Shown piece after piece: positions 21,852-33,149 of a stretch of 64,000 nucleotides of DNA. This DNA is from Oscheius tipulae (Eukaryota > Nematoda > Chromadorea > Rhabditida > Rhabditidae). The stretch covers positions 8,308,001 to 8,372,000 of the forward strand of contig JASJZH010000004.1 in assembly GCA_037178975.1 (NCBI GenBank). The letters are read 5' to 3'. Position numbers and translations under genes: made by a program. Below the pieces are notes generated by a model. That model was not told the DNA's origin. It searched no databases and saw nothing but the letters and a program-made list of their open reading frames with translations. How positions within the stretch are numbered: position 1 is the stretch's first letter; the number at the start of each line of letters is the position of its first letter.

Positions 21852-23132
21852 ATGACTTTCTATATCGATGATATTCCCGCAAAACTATTGCTTTCAACCA
21901 TTAAAAAGGCATGATTAAAGTCTCAGATGAAACATTGCAGTTGGAGATTCCGTTTTATGAGCACTACCGTCTTCGCAAGACCTGCAAAAAACTTAACAGT
22001 TTAACTGAGAAGAGCAAAGTTAAGACTTTTGGTAGCGACTGGGACTTGATCATTGATTTGGCGGATGATAAGGTGTCAGTTGAAGAAATGGTGATGAAAA
22101 AAGACTATGCATAATCTTGTCTTTAAGCATGTCGGTTTCTACATTGTGAACAGAAAATGTATGCCATCACTTTCCTTAGTGGACGACGTTTCTCGCATTC
22201 AGGCTATTCATTTTGCAAATATTGAAATAGTATGGGTGCACCTATAAGAGATCTTATATTCACTTTAGACATTTAGCTGTCCCTATTCTGTTGAAACTGA
22301 AAACACTCACACTGAAAAGAAAGAAGCCAAGGAATATTTCCTCCCATTACTGCAGAAGCTTTCTCCATCTTGCGACAATCTGGAATTTAATATCAAAATT
22401 CAAAACAAAAAAGAAATGGAACCGTTAGCGTTAATATCTTGCCAAACAGCTTGCTTCTATGTTATTGCTGCAGATCTGTGGAATTCATTGCCAAAGGTAT
22501 TTTGTAATACAGCATTGGTATGCGTACCTCATAGACTTATGAGCGTGTGCATATCGACTCAATCGAAGGAAAACTGCCAAGCTTTGACGATATCTCACGT
22601 TTTCATCAGATCTCTATTGAGGACCCATGTTTTTCTCTCGAGGACGCACACTGTTTCATTTCGGTCGGTCCTGTACCCTCTGAAATTTTATCCCTTTCAG
22701 AGTTTTATTAACTCGACTTCCAGCAGCAAAATAGACGAGTTCTGTGTTGTTTGTCAGTGTTCAGATGTAACTGGTAATCTGGGTCTGGAACGTTTTGGTG
22801 TTTTTGACATGTTCCGTTGCCCCACAGCGAGACCCCATTGGCTAGACGATTCCAAACTGTTTTTGCTACCAATCAACTCCAAACAGTACCTAGCAATCCA
22901 TATTCGTCCTTTTCTTGACATGCCTTACCGCGCGTTACATTGTTTTATCTACGACAACTTAGATAATGTTGTTTTTAAGGTTAAGGAAGTGTGCGAAGCA
23001 CCAGAATATTACAGGGAAAGACGTCCGATAGATTATTCGGGATACTATGAAGCGCTTGTGAAATCTACACCGGATCAGTATTGGGAAATAACGGACAGAC
23101 TGATAAGCGTCGTGGGTGAAGAACTGCCATAA
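21852..23132 (+). CDS. F-box-like protein, lineage-specific family (copy A)
   Basis: F-box proteins recruit substrates to SCF ubiquitin ligases, and nematodes carry large fast-evolving sets. Exon 1 starts MTFYIDDIPAKLLLSTIKK, and exon 2 continues IPFYEHYRLRKTCKKLN, together an F-box-like helix set. Intron 1 (21909-21940, 32 bp) must use a GC donor: AAAAAG|GCATGA...TTGCAG. Without it the frame stops at once. Later exons carry YFLPLLQKLSPSCDNLEF and a long C-terminal part with LALISCQTACFYV, WLDDSKLFLLPIN, ALHCFIYDNLDNVVFKVKEV and DYSGYYEALVKSTPDQYWEI. The last block is nearly shared with the next gene, so the two form a tandem pair. The C-terminal half presumably binds substrate. Confidence 0.65.
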
Positions 23133-23217
23133 ATTTTACTCGTCATTTATTGTTTTAATAAAGATGAACTATACTATTTCACTGCCTATTTCGTTGTGTA
23201 AATTGCTAATAATTTTG

Positions 23218-23267
23218 TCTCCGATCCAGGTACTAACCGGGCGCAACGTTGCTTGACGCCGGATCGG
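23218..23267 (-). pseudogene. 5S rRNA fragment
   Basis: The minus strand reads 'ccgatccggcgtcaagcaacg', then 'ttgcgcccggttagtacc' and 'tggatcggaga'. This is the central domain of 5S rRNA (GTCAAGCAACGTTG...GGTTAGTACCTGGATCGGAGA), including the internal box A and box C region. About 50 of 120 bases are present and the flanks are unrelated, so it is a truncated copy or a piece of a 5S-derived SINE, lying between the two F-box-like genes. Confidence 0.75.
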
Positions 23268-23493
23268 ACAAGAAAAGCTCTTCAAAATTTTAGACCGTGT
23301 ATACATACTGCGAAAGAGAAGCCGATCCCCAAGGATTAAAAGATTTTTTGAAGCAAGTGAAACGCTTGCATAAGTTTCAGTGACACCCTAGCCCTATCTT
23401 TCTCCATCCAGTCATCTCAGATGCACTTCTTCTGTCCCTTATCTGCGAACCACTTCTTCAAAAAGCTTTAATTCCTCACCCGTTTCCTACCAA

Positions 23494-24788
23494 CATGGTG
23501 TTCAACCTCGCGGATATTCCATCAAGGCTACTTCTCTCTGCCATCAAAAAGGTTTTCCAATCTACAAGCTTGCAAATGTTTCGTCTGTTTTTTCACAGGT
23601 TCACTTTCTCGAACACTATCGTCTTCGAAAATCATGCAAGGGCTTGAACAATTTGATAGAAACCCAGAAGTTCAAGATTTTCGGAAGCGAACTGAATCTC
23701 GGAATTGTTTTGGCAGCAAATGTTGAGGATGTTTCGGAGATGGTCATGGTCCACTTTTCTTCTTTAAGCTTTGAAATTTTAGTATTTTGGAAATAATTGC
23801 ATCACGCAGGACTTCACAGCAATTGCTAGAGACCTGCATCGAATACATTTTGGACGAGTTCACCTCGTGCGTCCCTTTCAAGAAATGTAAATATTCAATT
23901 TTTCAGTCCGCACACTACGAAGACGATGATCTATCAGAGAAAAAAGAAAACCAAATTGTAAAAAAACAACACATCAAAACGGTTGTACAGTCTCTCTCAC
24001 CATCCTGTGACGTATTGGATATCCTACTAGGCATCGATTCTGAAGAGGACATTCAAGTGCTTTCTCTTATAACATGTCGGACGTTAAAAATATATGGTTT
24101 TGAATCTGAATTACTTAACTTTTTGCCTGAGGTGAACTTTCAAGATGTAACAGAACCTTGAAATTTGTACATTTCAGACCTACACCGATATAATGATTGA
24201 GCAACTTGACGGAATTTCGCCCAGCTTCAATGCCATTACAAAGTTTCGTCTGTTTTCCCGGTGCAGTCCTAAAATGGACCGAGACAACCTTAGATCTTTT
24301 CTTTTGGTGAGGACATGATAGTTTTACAACAATTTAGACTACAGGAAGGTATGGCCGCTAAAAGTTTCAATAATCTCGAAGAGTACTCTTTATTTTGTCG
24401 TGGTGACATCGGGTTTTTGGCTAATGTAGACATTCCCTCACTTCGCGACATATTCATCTCTGGCTCGTACATCAATGGATGGTTTCAAGGAGGCAGAGTG
24501 TACCAGCTTCCATTCAACGACAAAGAGTCACTACTACTCAAAGTTGAAAAAGTCTGTAACGGCATCTTCGCACTGCACTGTTTTGTTTGCGCTGATTTGG
24601 AACAAGTCGTCTTAAAAGTGATGGAAACTTTTGAGCCCAAAGATTATTTCTCAAAGCCGTTTCCAAGAGATTATTCAAGCTATTATGAAGCATTGTCAGC
24701 AAGCACTCCAAGTCAGTATTGTGAAATTACTGAAACTTTCGTGAAAGGTCTTGCAAGGGGGGCCACACTGGAAGTAACACGTTTCTAA
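23494..24788 (+). CDS. F-box-like protein, lineage-specific family (copy B)
   Basis: This is the tandem paralogue of the preceding gene. Exon 1 encodes MVFNLADIPSRLLLSAIKK. A GT-AG intron occupies the position of the GC-AG intron in copy A, and exon 2 reads VHFLEHYRLRKSCKGLNNLI. A later exon gives QQLLETCIEYILDEF and SLSPSCDVLDILLGID. The C-terminal exons give MNRDN-like loops, then ALHCFVCADLEQVVLKVMET and DYSSYYEALSASTPSQYCEI, matching copy A. Exon joins around 23755-23800 and 24175-24345 are inferred. The family is diverged from the named fbxa/fbxb groups as far as I can tell. Confidence 0.65.
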
Positions 24789-25152
24789 TAATTGTACGAC
24801 TGCTGTTCGTTTAACCCATTCGACCTTCTTCTAATAAAATATTGTAACTTTTCTGGATTCCAGCAGACCTGATGTTGAAAGCAGAAAAGTGAAGTCTAAT
24901 CCATCATCTTGACAAACCTTTTCTCATCTCTTTCGACTGTTTCTAAACCACCACGCTTCCTATTTTGAGGCACTTCAAACTTTTTATATGCTTGTTGTTC
25001 TTCTTCAGCATCTACACCTTCTTCGAAACCGTGTGAATAGAACCTGTGACCCGTTTTTGATCGTAAAATCGTAAACATGCGCGGTCATGACCTCTAAGCT
25101 CGTCTGCCAGCATAAAAGAACATGCCCTTGCGGCGATCTGTACAGATAAACA
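24789..25152. other. Intergenic; promoter of small secreted peptide gene
   Basis: No gene is visible apart from CATAAAAGA near 25110, about 40 bp before the next start codon, which probably serves as its TATA box. Confidence 0.45.
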
Positions 25153-25421
25153 ATGTTTCGCTTTCTCGTTCTTCTGTTTTTACTCAGCTGTGTTGTGACT
25201 GTTGCAAAGTAAGTACCCTTTACATAATTTTACAGTTTTCAGATGCGAACTGCGCGCTCGACGATGGGCCGATCCCGGTGGAAAGTTTGGTCTTTTCAAG
25301 AATGCTGACGGTCAAGTCCGTTACGATAACCCACTCTTCGGTGGTCTGCCAGCTTACTCCAGTGAGCTTTCCTGATATCAGTAACAGATCAAGCTTTTCA
25401 GGATATTACTGGTACTACTGA
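25153..25421 (+). CDS. Small secreted peptide precursor, unknown family
   Basis: Three exons (25153-25208, 25243-25361, 25402-25421) encode 64 residues. Signal peptide: MFRFLVLLFLLSCVVTVAK. The rest has a basic site (ELRARRWADPGG), a central GKFGLFKNADGQVRYDNPLF and an aromatic end (YSRYYWYY). Short length, signal peptide, dibasic motif and aromatic C-terminus suggest a secreted peptide or neuropeptide-like precursor. I recognise no family. The splice sites are good (GTAAGT and GTGAGC donors, TTTTCAG acceptors). Confidence 0.7.
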
Positions 25422-25785
25422 TAGGGAAGAAAGACAAACGCGTAAGCTGTCTGTACAGAATCATTGTATATCTTAAATTAAAGATACACTTGGAGTAATA
25501 TTTGGTACCTGTCTATTTCAGAATATCAGGCCTGACAGCTTGATGCATAAGTATACAGTGCACGTTTATTACTGACAGTTTATCCACTGACAAAATTAGA
25601 TAGTGAAGAGTGGGTTGTTTGGAATGCAACTTTGTGCATTTCATTCGGAAGTGATGGGTTGCAAATGCTGCACTTTTAACGAAAAAGAGTGAGATCAGAA
25701 CAAACCCAAAACTAGTGTGGAAAGTGAAAGCACATTTCTGCAGCTGATGAGATTAGAGTCAAGAAACACAAGAAGAAGGAAGTTA
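25422..25785. other. Intergenic, convergent 3' ends
   Basis: This separates the small secreted peptide gene from the 3' end of the minus-strand receptor. No gene is seen. Confidence 0.45.
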
Positions 25786-27110
25786 TCAATGTTCGAGTCC
25801 TATGTCGGTCGAGTGAGTCTTGGAGGTTCTGCCACCACTCTGATTACTCTTGCTGCCGCTGTAGAATGTAGTTACGACAGCCGATTTCATGCTGCCCTTC
25901 TGGAGGAGAGAGAGGACTCTTCTGCGAATGGTCTGATTAACGATAATGTACACCAAACACGGAAGACCTTAAATCGTTTTTGTTAAAGTAAACTAAGACG
26001 GTTACCACTGCAAAACTGCCACGCGAAACTTGCCATCATAATGAACTCGACGGGGACCACAAAGAACTGCATGTATGCGTAGAGATAGGCTGCAATTCCT
26101 GTGAGAGTACAGACGAGGAAACATTGTACAAAGACCTTGAGTATATACTTGTTTACATTAAGCAAAATACAAACTTTGTACTGATAACTGCTCATGTGAC
26201 TTTGGCCAGGAACTTTTGAAGTGAAGAGAAGCTTCAGACAAAGCGCGACGTAGAGAATTGTTGTTCCAATCGCAGTGGCAACATTGGTTCCAACGTGAAC
26301 AAGGTTCTTGTACTTGACTGCTTCCTGGAAAACGGCAACATCAGGGTGAGGTGATGTGGGTACGATGTACTCCCATAAAAGTGTAAACAAGGGAAAGGAT
26401 CACCATCACCAGCCAGAGAAAGTGCTAGGGTATGCAAGTCATTTTTCAAGACTTACAGTAGCCAGATCCTCAATGAACGGGAAGAAGAACCAAGCTCCCA
26501 GAGCTGAATTGAACGAAGCCTGACGGGTACAAGTAGCGACGAAGATCATATAGAGACAAGACATTCCAATCCAAAAGTATGTTCGTTGTCCTAAACTTAA
26601 TCTGTTCACAACAACACAAAACTAGGTTACCAGAAAAGAGCCACTCTCCCCTTTTAAACATGGTACAGCAACGATTAATTCCAATCACCAAGCAGTTGAA
26701 GCACGAGGAGCACCAGAACGCGAGACCGAACGCTGCTGGAACATATCCGATTGTGGGATGCGTACAGAAAACGGCTCCTTGGTAGAAAAGAACACCAGTC
26801 AAAACACTGTTGAATGCGATACTGACTGAAATTCTGGTTACTGGAGGATATAATTCGACCTACACAAGTCAATAAAGCAGTTAAAGTACATGATCTTGAA
26901 GCAGGCTGTTTGAAGAATGCTTCGATGAGACATGGCCATGATGACGATGATGTAGAGAATCATCAGAAGAAGACCACTAATAATGAAATAGAGACCAAGT
27001 CCTTCTCTCTTGAGTCCAGTAGCAGACCATTCTTCTTTAGTGTGTCCAGAACAGTTGTATTCTTCTGGATCAGCTCGCCAGAAGACGTGGGGATAGATTT
27101 CGAAAGGCAT
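25786..27110 (-). CDS. Serpentine receptor, Srt class-like 7TM
   Basis: The N-terminus MPFEIYPHVFWRADPEEYNC then SGHTKEEWS and GLYFIISGLLLMILYIIVIM is the Srt pattern (short extracellular NCSG...EWS segment before TM1). Later exons give ACFKIMYFNCFIDL, HPTIGYVPAAFGLAFWCSSC, GINRCCTMFKRG, NVATAIGTTILYVALCLKLL and VFVQCFLVCTLTGIAAYLYA. A last exon reached through a phase-1 intron at about 25997 gives LPCLVYIIVNQTIRRRVLS and a Ser/Thr/Gly-rich tail. VNQTIRR is the typical end of TM7 in this class. The start lies one base after GTTTTCAG, a likely spliced-leader acceptor; an upstream exon with another start is possible but not needed. Presumed to be a chemosensory receptor. Confidence 0.82.
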
Positions 27111-30100
27111 ACTGAAAACTCTACTCACTACTCGGTTAGATTTGGAGCAAGAGGCGTAAACGTTGAAGACACAATGGGAAACACGAGAATGGGAAAAAGA
27201 AGAAGCAAAATCTCAGTACTCCTATTGGTGAATGAGTGCATATCCTTTCCTAACTACAGCACCAGGTGAGCTTGGCCTAGGGGACTGGCTGCTTGATTAC
27301 ACCTTCCCTTTATAGGCACCGTAGGATAGAGGTTAATCCCAGAATACTGGGTAAAACTACGTTAGGAAAAGCTAAGTAGAGAAGATTAGAGTTCGATCGG
27401 CACTGATAATAACGTGTACCCAACTGTTCCCAATGACAGTAGCATTGATCTCAAATGTCAAATTTTTGTTCTCTGAAAGTTGACGCTCTGTTGTTGTAGC
27501 ACAAATGTATCCGATTTCTAACGCATAGCCTTTTCTTATTTACGATGAACACGTCAGGACATGTCAAAAGAGATTAAAGAGTACTTTCACGGAAGCTACG
27601 GGTGGTATTCGGACGATCACTGGTCTTTGAGATTTATGGCTATCACTGAAGCTTGAACTGTCCTCAATGGATAAAGAGGGAACTGGTACAGATGAGAACA
27701 AATGATTTCACGAGATCAAGAAGACAAAGTTTAAGCTTGAGAATGGAGCAGATAGATCCAAAGAACGATTGTCTGAAAAAAAGAGGATATGGAGCTTTCA
27801 GTTTTGCCCCAGGGTTTCCAACCAATATCGGAGTCTTTTTGTATTGTGCACCAGCAGGTTCCCTCCACCTTCTTCGTACGGATTAGGATCAACATCAAAA
27901 GTACTGAGACGAGGCAAAATATACAAGTTGATAACGCTACAAATTGAACCAGACGTTGTTCTTTTACGACATAAACGACCGATACAACTTTTGATTGCCA
28001 CAGACTCAGCGCATAAGGCCCAGCCTATTTGGCTTATTGTGAGCTAAATGTGATTCCTTCTGTGTGCATAGCTGAACAAGTGAACATGTGAGGAGAACAG
28101 GTATCAAAATTTCACTTCTAGTCCACTACACTCATATCGCTGTCCGCTGTTTTCTAGACGAACATACGTGTCCAAAAAATGCGTGATTGGAGTTGAACTT
28201 TATCCGTCCAAATTCTAACAAAGAGAAACTTATTATGCTAGAGAATACCCTCTGCTACTTCATCTTTAATCCTGTACAGCACATAAACCACGTTCATTTT
28301 GACATTAAAGTATTTCGGGAGAGCACGAGGATTTTGTATAATAACTTAAGAAGAGAACGTATTGAATCCAAACTATGGAAGCACGATGGTGTCTGTGGTT
28401 GACTCTGTTTGTTTGTGGTTGTTTATTATTGACAACTAGGTAGCAAGTCAGTTGTGAGCAAAGAGTTGCATGGGGACATCGCGCTGTTCGTGGTAGCTTG
28501 CCCAACGACTGCGAAGTATGTCAGAAAATGAATCCTTTTATGCTGGTTATAGTGCTAAGAAACATAAATGAAGTAACTTTCTAGAATGCCCTGTTTTATA
28601 TGCTCCGGAACGTGCTTTCCTGGCTCATCCTGATCATAAACGGGCCTTTTTCAACCGGATGTTAAGTTGTTCACTGAGAAGTACGCATCTACTTTTGCGA
28701 AGCCGATCTACGACTCGATACATCAGCACCGGAAAGACGACGTGTGTGGTACTTCTTTGGTCTCAAACATCTGGATAGACCATGAGTCACAGTTTGTCAT
28801 AATAGACGAAGGAGACCAACAGTACTCGTCTATGAGAATAACAACATCAAAGTCTTCAGTTGGAAGTTTCAGTCTTTCTGTAAAATCGACGGGAGGCTCT
28901 ATCAGATGGTTCCCAACCATTACCGCATACTTCGACTACGGTTCTACAACACATGTATATCTTGTGCAATGAGGAATCTCATCTGGTACTCGATTCTATC
29001 ACCGGTGTTGCTCATGTCCACTTCCGACGGAATAATCTGAGAGGGTCACATCAATACGTGCAGTTCAACCGCTTGTGTTTTTTGGCAACTACGGAAACAA
29101 ATAGGGGACTGATAGAAACGAATAGTGGGTTTGAAAGTTTGGACTTACATTCGAGTTTTTTACGGAAAGAGCCCTCGGATGACTTTTTGCACACGACAGG
29201 CACAAAGCATTTGAACGGACCCCATACGGAGGATGTCCTTACCACCTGTCTCGCTTTCGAATTCATGACCTGCGTGTGTTCCAGAAATACGCTATTCCCT
29301 TACGGGAGTCGGCATTGGGTTGGCAGTCGGCCTGTCAATTTTTTCAAACAGCAGTCAGGCCGAGCACTGAAACCTCTCCCCAGAGACATAAGGCAAATTA
29401 GTCGTTGCCAGAGGCCCTGGGAGAGGAGAAGAGTCGCGAGCATTACCCCTTCATTTGTCAGACTTGATCCCCTCTTGTGCCCTTCATTTTTTCTCGACGA
29501 GTGACCCCGGGATGGTTATTCGTCCGCACACTGGATTGATTAAGAAATGAGTCTGTTTTCACCCGACCGCATTTAATATCTTTAAAAGGTGTGAGTCAGT
29601 TTATGACGCAGAAAAGACAAATACACATTGAGGGATAAAAAGGGGAAGCTCTCAACTATCACCAAGCGTCGTTCCTTCGAATATTGCCGCGCAGTTTCCA
29701 TCTGTTATTTAAGTTAAAGGATGTTTGAAATTTCAGTATGCCTAGCCATTCTTTCTACACTGTCAAGCAATTTGTCACGTACATCTGTCATACGAATTTG
29801 GTCCTTCAGTAAACCCCTTAGCTTCGTTGTCTTTCGCTTTCTTGTACAATTTGAAGTATCAGACCGGCAGCTAATATAGACAAAATAGTTAAGAAAGGTT
29901 TTCAATAGTTAGAGGTCGAAAAAACCTGACTGGATCGAGAGCCTTTTAGTCTCCAAACAAATCAAGAAAATGAGCAGTTCTCAACCTCCCACTTATAGAC
30001 TCTGTCACAATACCTCCCAATTTGGCTGACGTGAAGCCCACCCAATGGGGAAGGTGAAAATTCGCCAGAAAGCTGCAATCACTCCCGGGGAAGCCAATTA

Positions 30101-33100
30101 TATGCTGGGTGCCCCCGTCCACGGGTACTAATTGACGTCTCCCCGCGAAACCCCCCTCGAACTTCGTGTGGAGCACATTACCTGTTCCGCACCAAATACT
30201 TTTCCATTTCTCGGTGACCTCTTCCATTATGTAAATTTGCAACATCCATCCTAGAAAAGCGGACTTCTGCCTGTGTATGGGGCTAGTGCTTATTGATTCT
30301 TGGCCAGATGCCAATAAAAAGCCGGCGGGCAGCGACCAGAAGGGACATGGGGGCTATGTGTGTGCGCTTCTTTCAATTCAGGCCCTCGGTGGTTTTAGTC
30401 ACTGAATTTTCTCGATATTCTCCCAGTTTCTACTTTTCTCCGCGTCGAAATCAGTCCTTTTTGAGTCACGAAGCCCTCGTTGATTGTCTCTACGCGTCTA
30501 TATTGATTCTCACCCACCAGCACACACTCTCTCACTGCCCTTTTTCTGTTTCTGGCGGCGTCTATTGGATTCTGTAATTGTCCCCTAATTGCACTTCATG
30601 CCAGCCGTGTCAATTATAGTTCTTCGTTTTGTTCGTCCTTTAAATGACCGCTTACTTTTTTTTAACCCCCGTTGCCTGAGCTCCTTTTTGGAAAGAGGTA
30701 GTGGAACTAATTGCTGTCTTCCACGAAAACTCTCATCTTCACCCACTTGGGGAATATTCATTATAATCTGGGAACGTTGGAGGGAACTGCGTAACAACCA
30801 TGGGAAAATGGGGTCTCTTTGCTGGCCTTTTCATTTTGCAAAAAGGGCTCCTGTCCGAGCTTCTGACTCGAGTCATAAATCTGCTTTCGAGCCGGCGAGA
30901 TGCGCCCGTCGACAGAAGAGACGTCAAATATACACATTTGTTCTTCTGTGAGAGATGAACAGAGATGCCGAGTTTTGTATTCCGACGGCAGGAGTTTTGA
31001 AAATTAATTGTGCCGCCGTGTCTTTCTCGGCATCAATTGCTAATGTTTTATTCAAAAGCAAGAGAGCAGGTCTCTCTGCCTTTCCTTTGCGTCCCCCCAA
31101 TGGTGGCAGAAGGCATTTTTTGAGCCAGCCGTCCCCTCTCGATCCAATCTAATCTCGTCATATTCTCTTTGCTACGTGTCTCATCCATATTCATGTTGCG
31201 CTCATGTGTCTATTGGTTCCCCCTTTTCTCCCTCTTCCTTCTCTTTTGGAGCTATATTCCAGTCAGCTAGACCTTTAAAGCCGTTTACGTGTGTGAAAAT
31301 CAGCTGTTTACGAGATTTTATTGGCACTCTGGGGTAGTATTCTATGTGAGATTTACTGGATCTCACTGTGGGCTCTTTGCAGCCAGTGGATAGTTTTCGG
31401 ACTGAATATCTAGCTATCTGTATTTTGTTTTTTCTGTATCTGTAATTGGTTGAATGAAATGTGCCACCTGGTCGATTTTGGTAACTAAATGCAAGTTTAG
31501 CTCTTGAATTGAGCAACTGTATTTTTAGAAAGTTTCTTCCCAGTACTCTAACCCTATGTAGTAAGCGTGACAGTTTCTCGATTAAAATCGTTTTTGACCG
31601 CTGATACCCCTTCCTCCATGCACTATTTGTTTCATTGAAACAGCCGTTTTCCTGACGAATCCCCGGAACAGTTTGCGAAACTCTACTGTACCCACATTTT
31701 ACATTTTATTTTTACAGCCACACTTGCGGCTTATGACAAGCCTGTCATGTGCTGGATTGACATTTCTACGAGCTGAATGCCACGACGGCCTCGTCTAGAA
31801 TATTTCGGGAAATGTTGTCTGGAGCATATATAGTAGGAACGTCTACTGTTTTCCAACCTAGCTGTGCAGTCACCCACTTTGATCTTATTTTGCTTTTTTT
31901 CCTGGATCAAATATGCCGAGAACATTCTGAGATCCCTTTTTTAAACTCCTTTGCCAGTACAGGAACGATGCGAATCCGTTTTATACTATGATTATCTGTC
32001 TTGCTTATAGTTTCAAGGATCCGCTTTATTTATCTGGGAAATTCGAATCAGGAAACATGCGATCGCTTCTTTTCCAGCCATTTCCTGCTTACTACATTCT
32101 TCAAATACTGGTCTTCTAATCCTTCCGGGAAAACCTGACTTTTCTCCCTAATTCGGAAATTCTGAGCAAGGCCGTTTTTGGCTGGAGAAACCTTATGACT
32201 GGTGCATAATTGGGGCTAACTGGACAAAAGAGCCAAAATTCAAATATTTATGAGCGATCAGTTATGTGCATGTGTGTTAGCCATTACGACGTCGACAGAG
32301 AACTCTGCCACTCCCCCTCACAGTTCATAAGACTTTTTTTCCCAGAGTGAAGTGTGAACTGGACTTGGGATACATTTTCAGCTGTTCGGGGGCAGAATAT
32401 TTGTTCCAATGAGGCTGAGAGAAAAAGGGCAACATCAGATCTGTCGAAATGCAATACTGATCATTTCATCCCCCTTTTTCTTGATTTCGAAGCATCGTCT
32501 TTCTATGAATGCCTGATGATGCACATCTTTGTTTTTGTCTCTTTCTCTGCCGTGTGTCCCGCTCGTTTTTCGAAGAACATAAACAAAAACAGTTTGTTGT
32601 TCGAGGAGTCGAATAGATAGTTAGGCTACCTTTCCAAAGGCTGTGTATCTCTCTTCTGATCATTCTCTTATTACCATTCTCTCGAACACATTTGATCCGG
32701 GATACTTTAGACAAGTAAAGAAGATGTCCCCAATTCTGGCTTGTTTCCAAGGCAAATTACAAAAAGTTTAGATTCCATTAAACTGCAAAACATACACTAC
32801 AATCAGTTGTGTATTGAGATCCTTTGAAGTTATTTATTGTTTTCTACCTTTTGATTATTTCCAACAATAAAAGATGTCAGAGATTGTGATCGGATTCAAA
32901 ACGCTTGTCCTCGCTGAGCTGAAGTATAGGTTTCATTTCATGGATCCAAGCAATCTTTGCTGAGTAAATCAGTGATTTCTATCTATCGTACACTATTTTG
33001 CAGCTTGTTCTATCAAAAACCTGACTTTAATTACTGAGCTTCATTCTTTGTACTAATCTTACCACCATTGGGCTGACGTCAGACCGCAGATGATTGCAAA

Positions 33101-33149
33101 CTTCTCACTCTTCAATCTCCTTCCCCTAAAACATTGATCGAATTTTCAG
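27111..33149. other. Six-kilobase gene-poor region upstream of unc-31
   Basis: No exon chain or domain is recognisable. The part from about 29500 to 32700 is richer in GC than the flanking intergenic DNA and looks non-coding in all frames. Since the next gene is unc-31, long upstream regulatory sequence or a distal first exon is plausible. At 28667-28972 an open frame of 101 codons, and other frames through 28570-28980, have protein-like composition but no recognisable family and no clear start; a decayed gene is possible. Confidence 0.45.
28365..28435. repeat. Dispersed repeat fragment
   Basis: 'aagcacgatggtgtctgtggttgactctgtttgtttg' matches blocks at 49035-49075 and, reverse-complemented, at 61431-61480 ('agcgctatagtgtctatggtcgactttgtttgtttg'). 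This is the end block of the hairpin-bearing repeat family. Confidence 0.6.

Noticed and set aside
28953-29504. 183-codon plus-strand frame
   Set aside because: Composition is irregular, with no domain or signal peptide, and it runs into the non-coding block. Probably chance, or a degraded gene at best.
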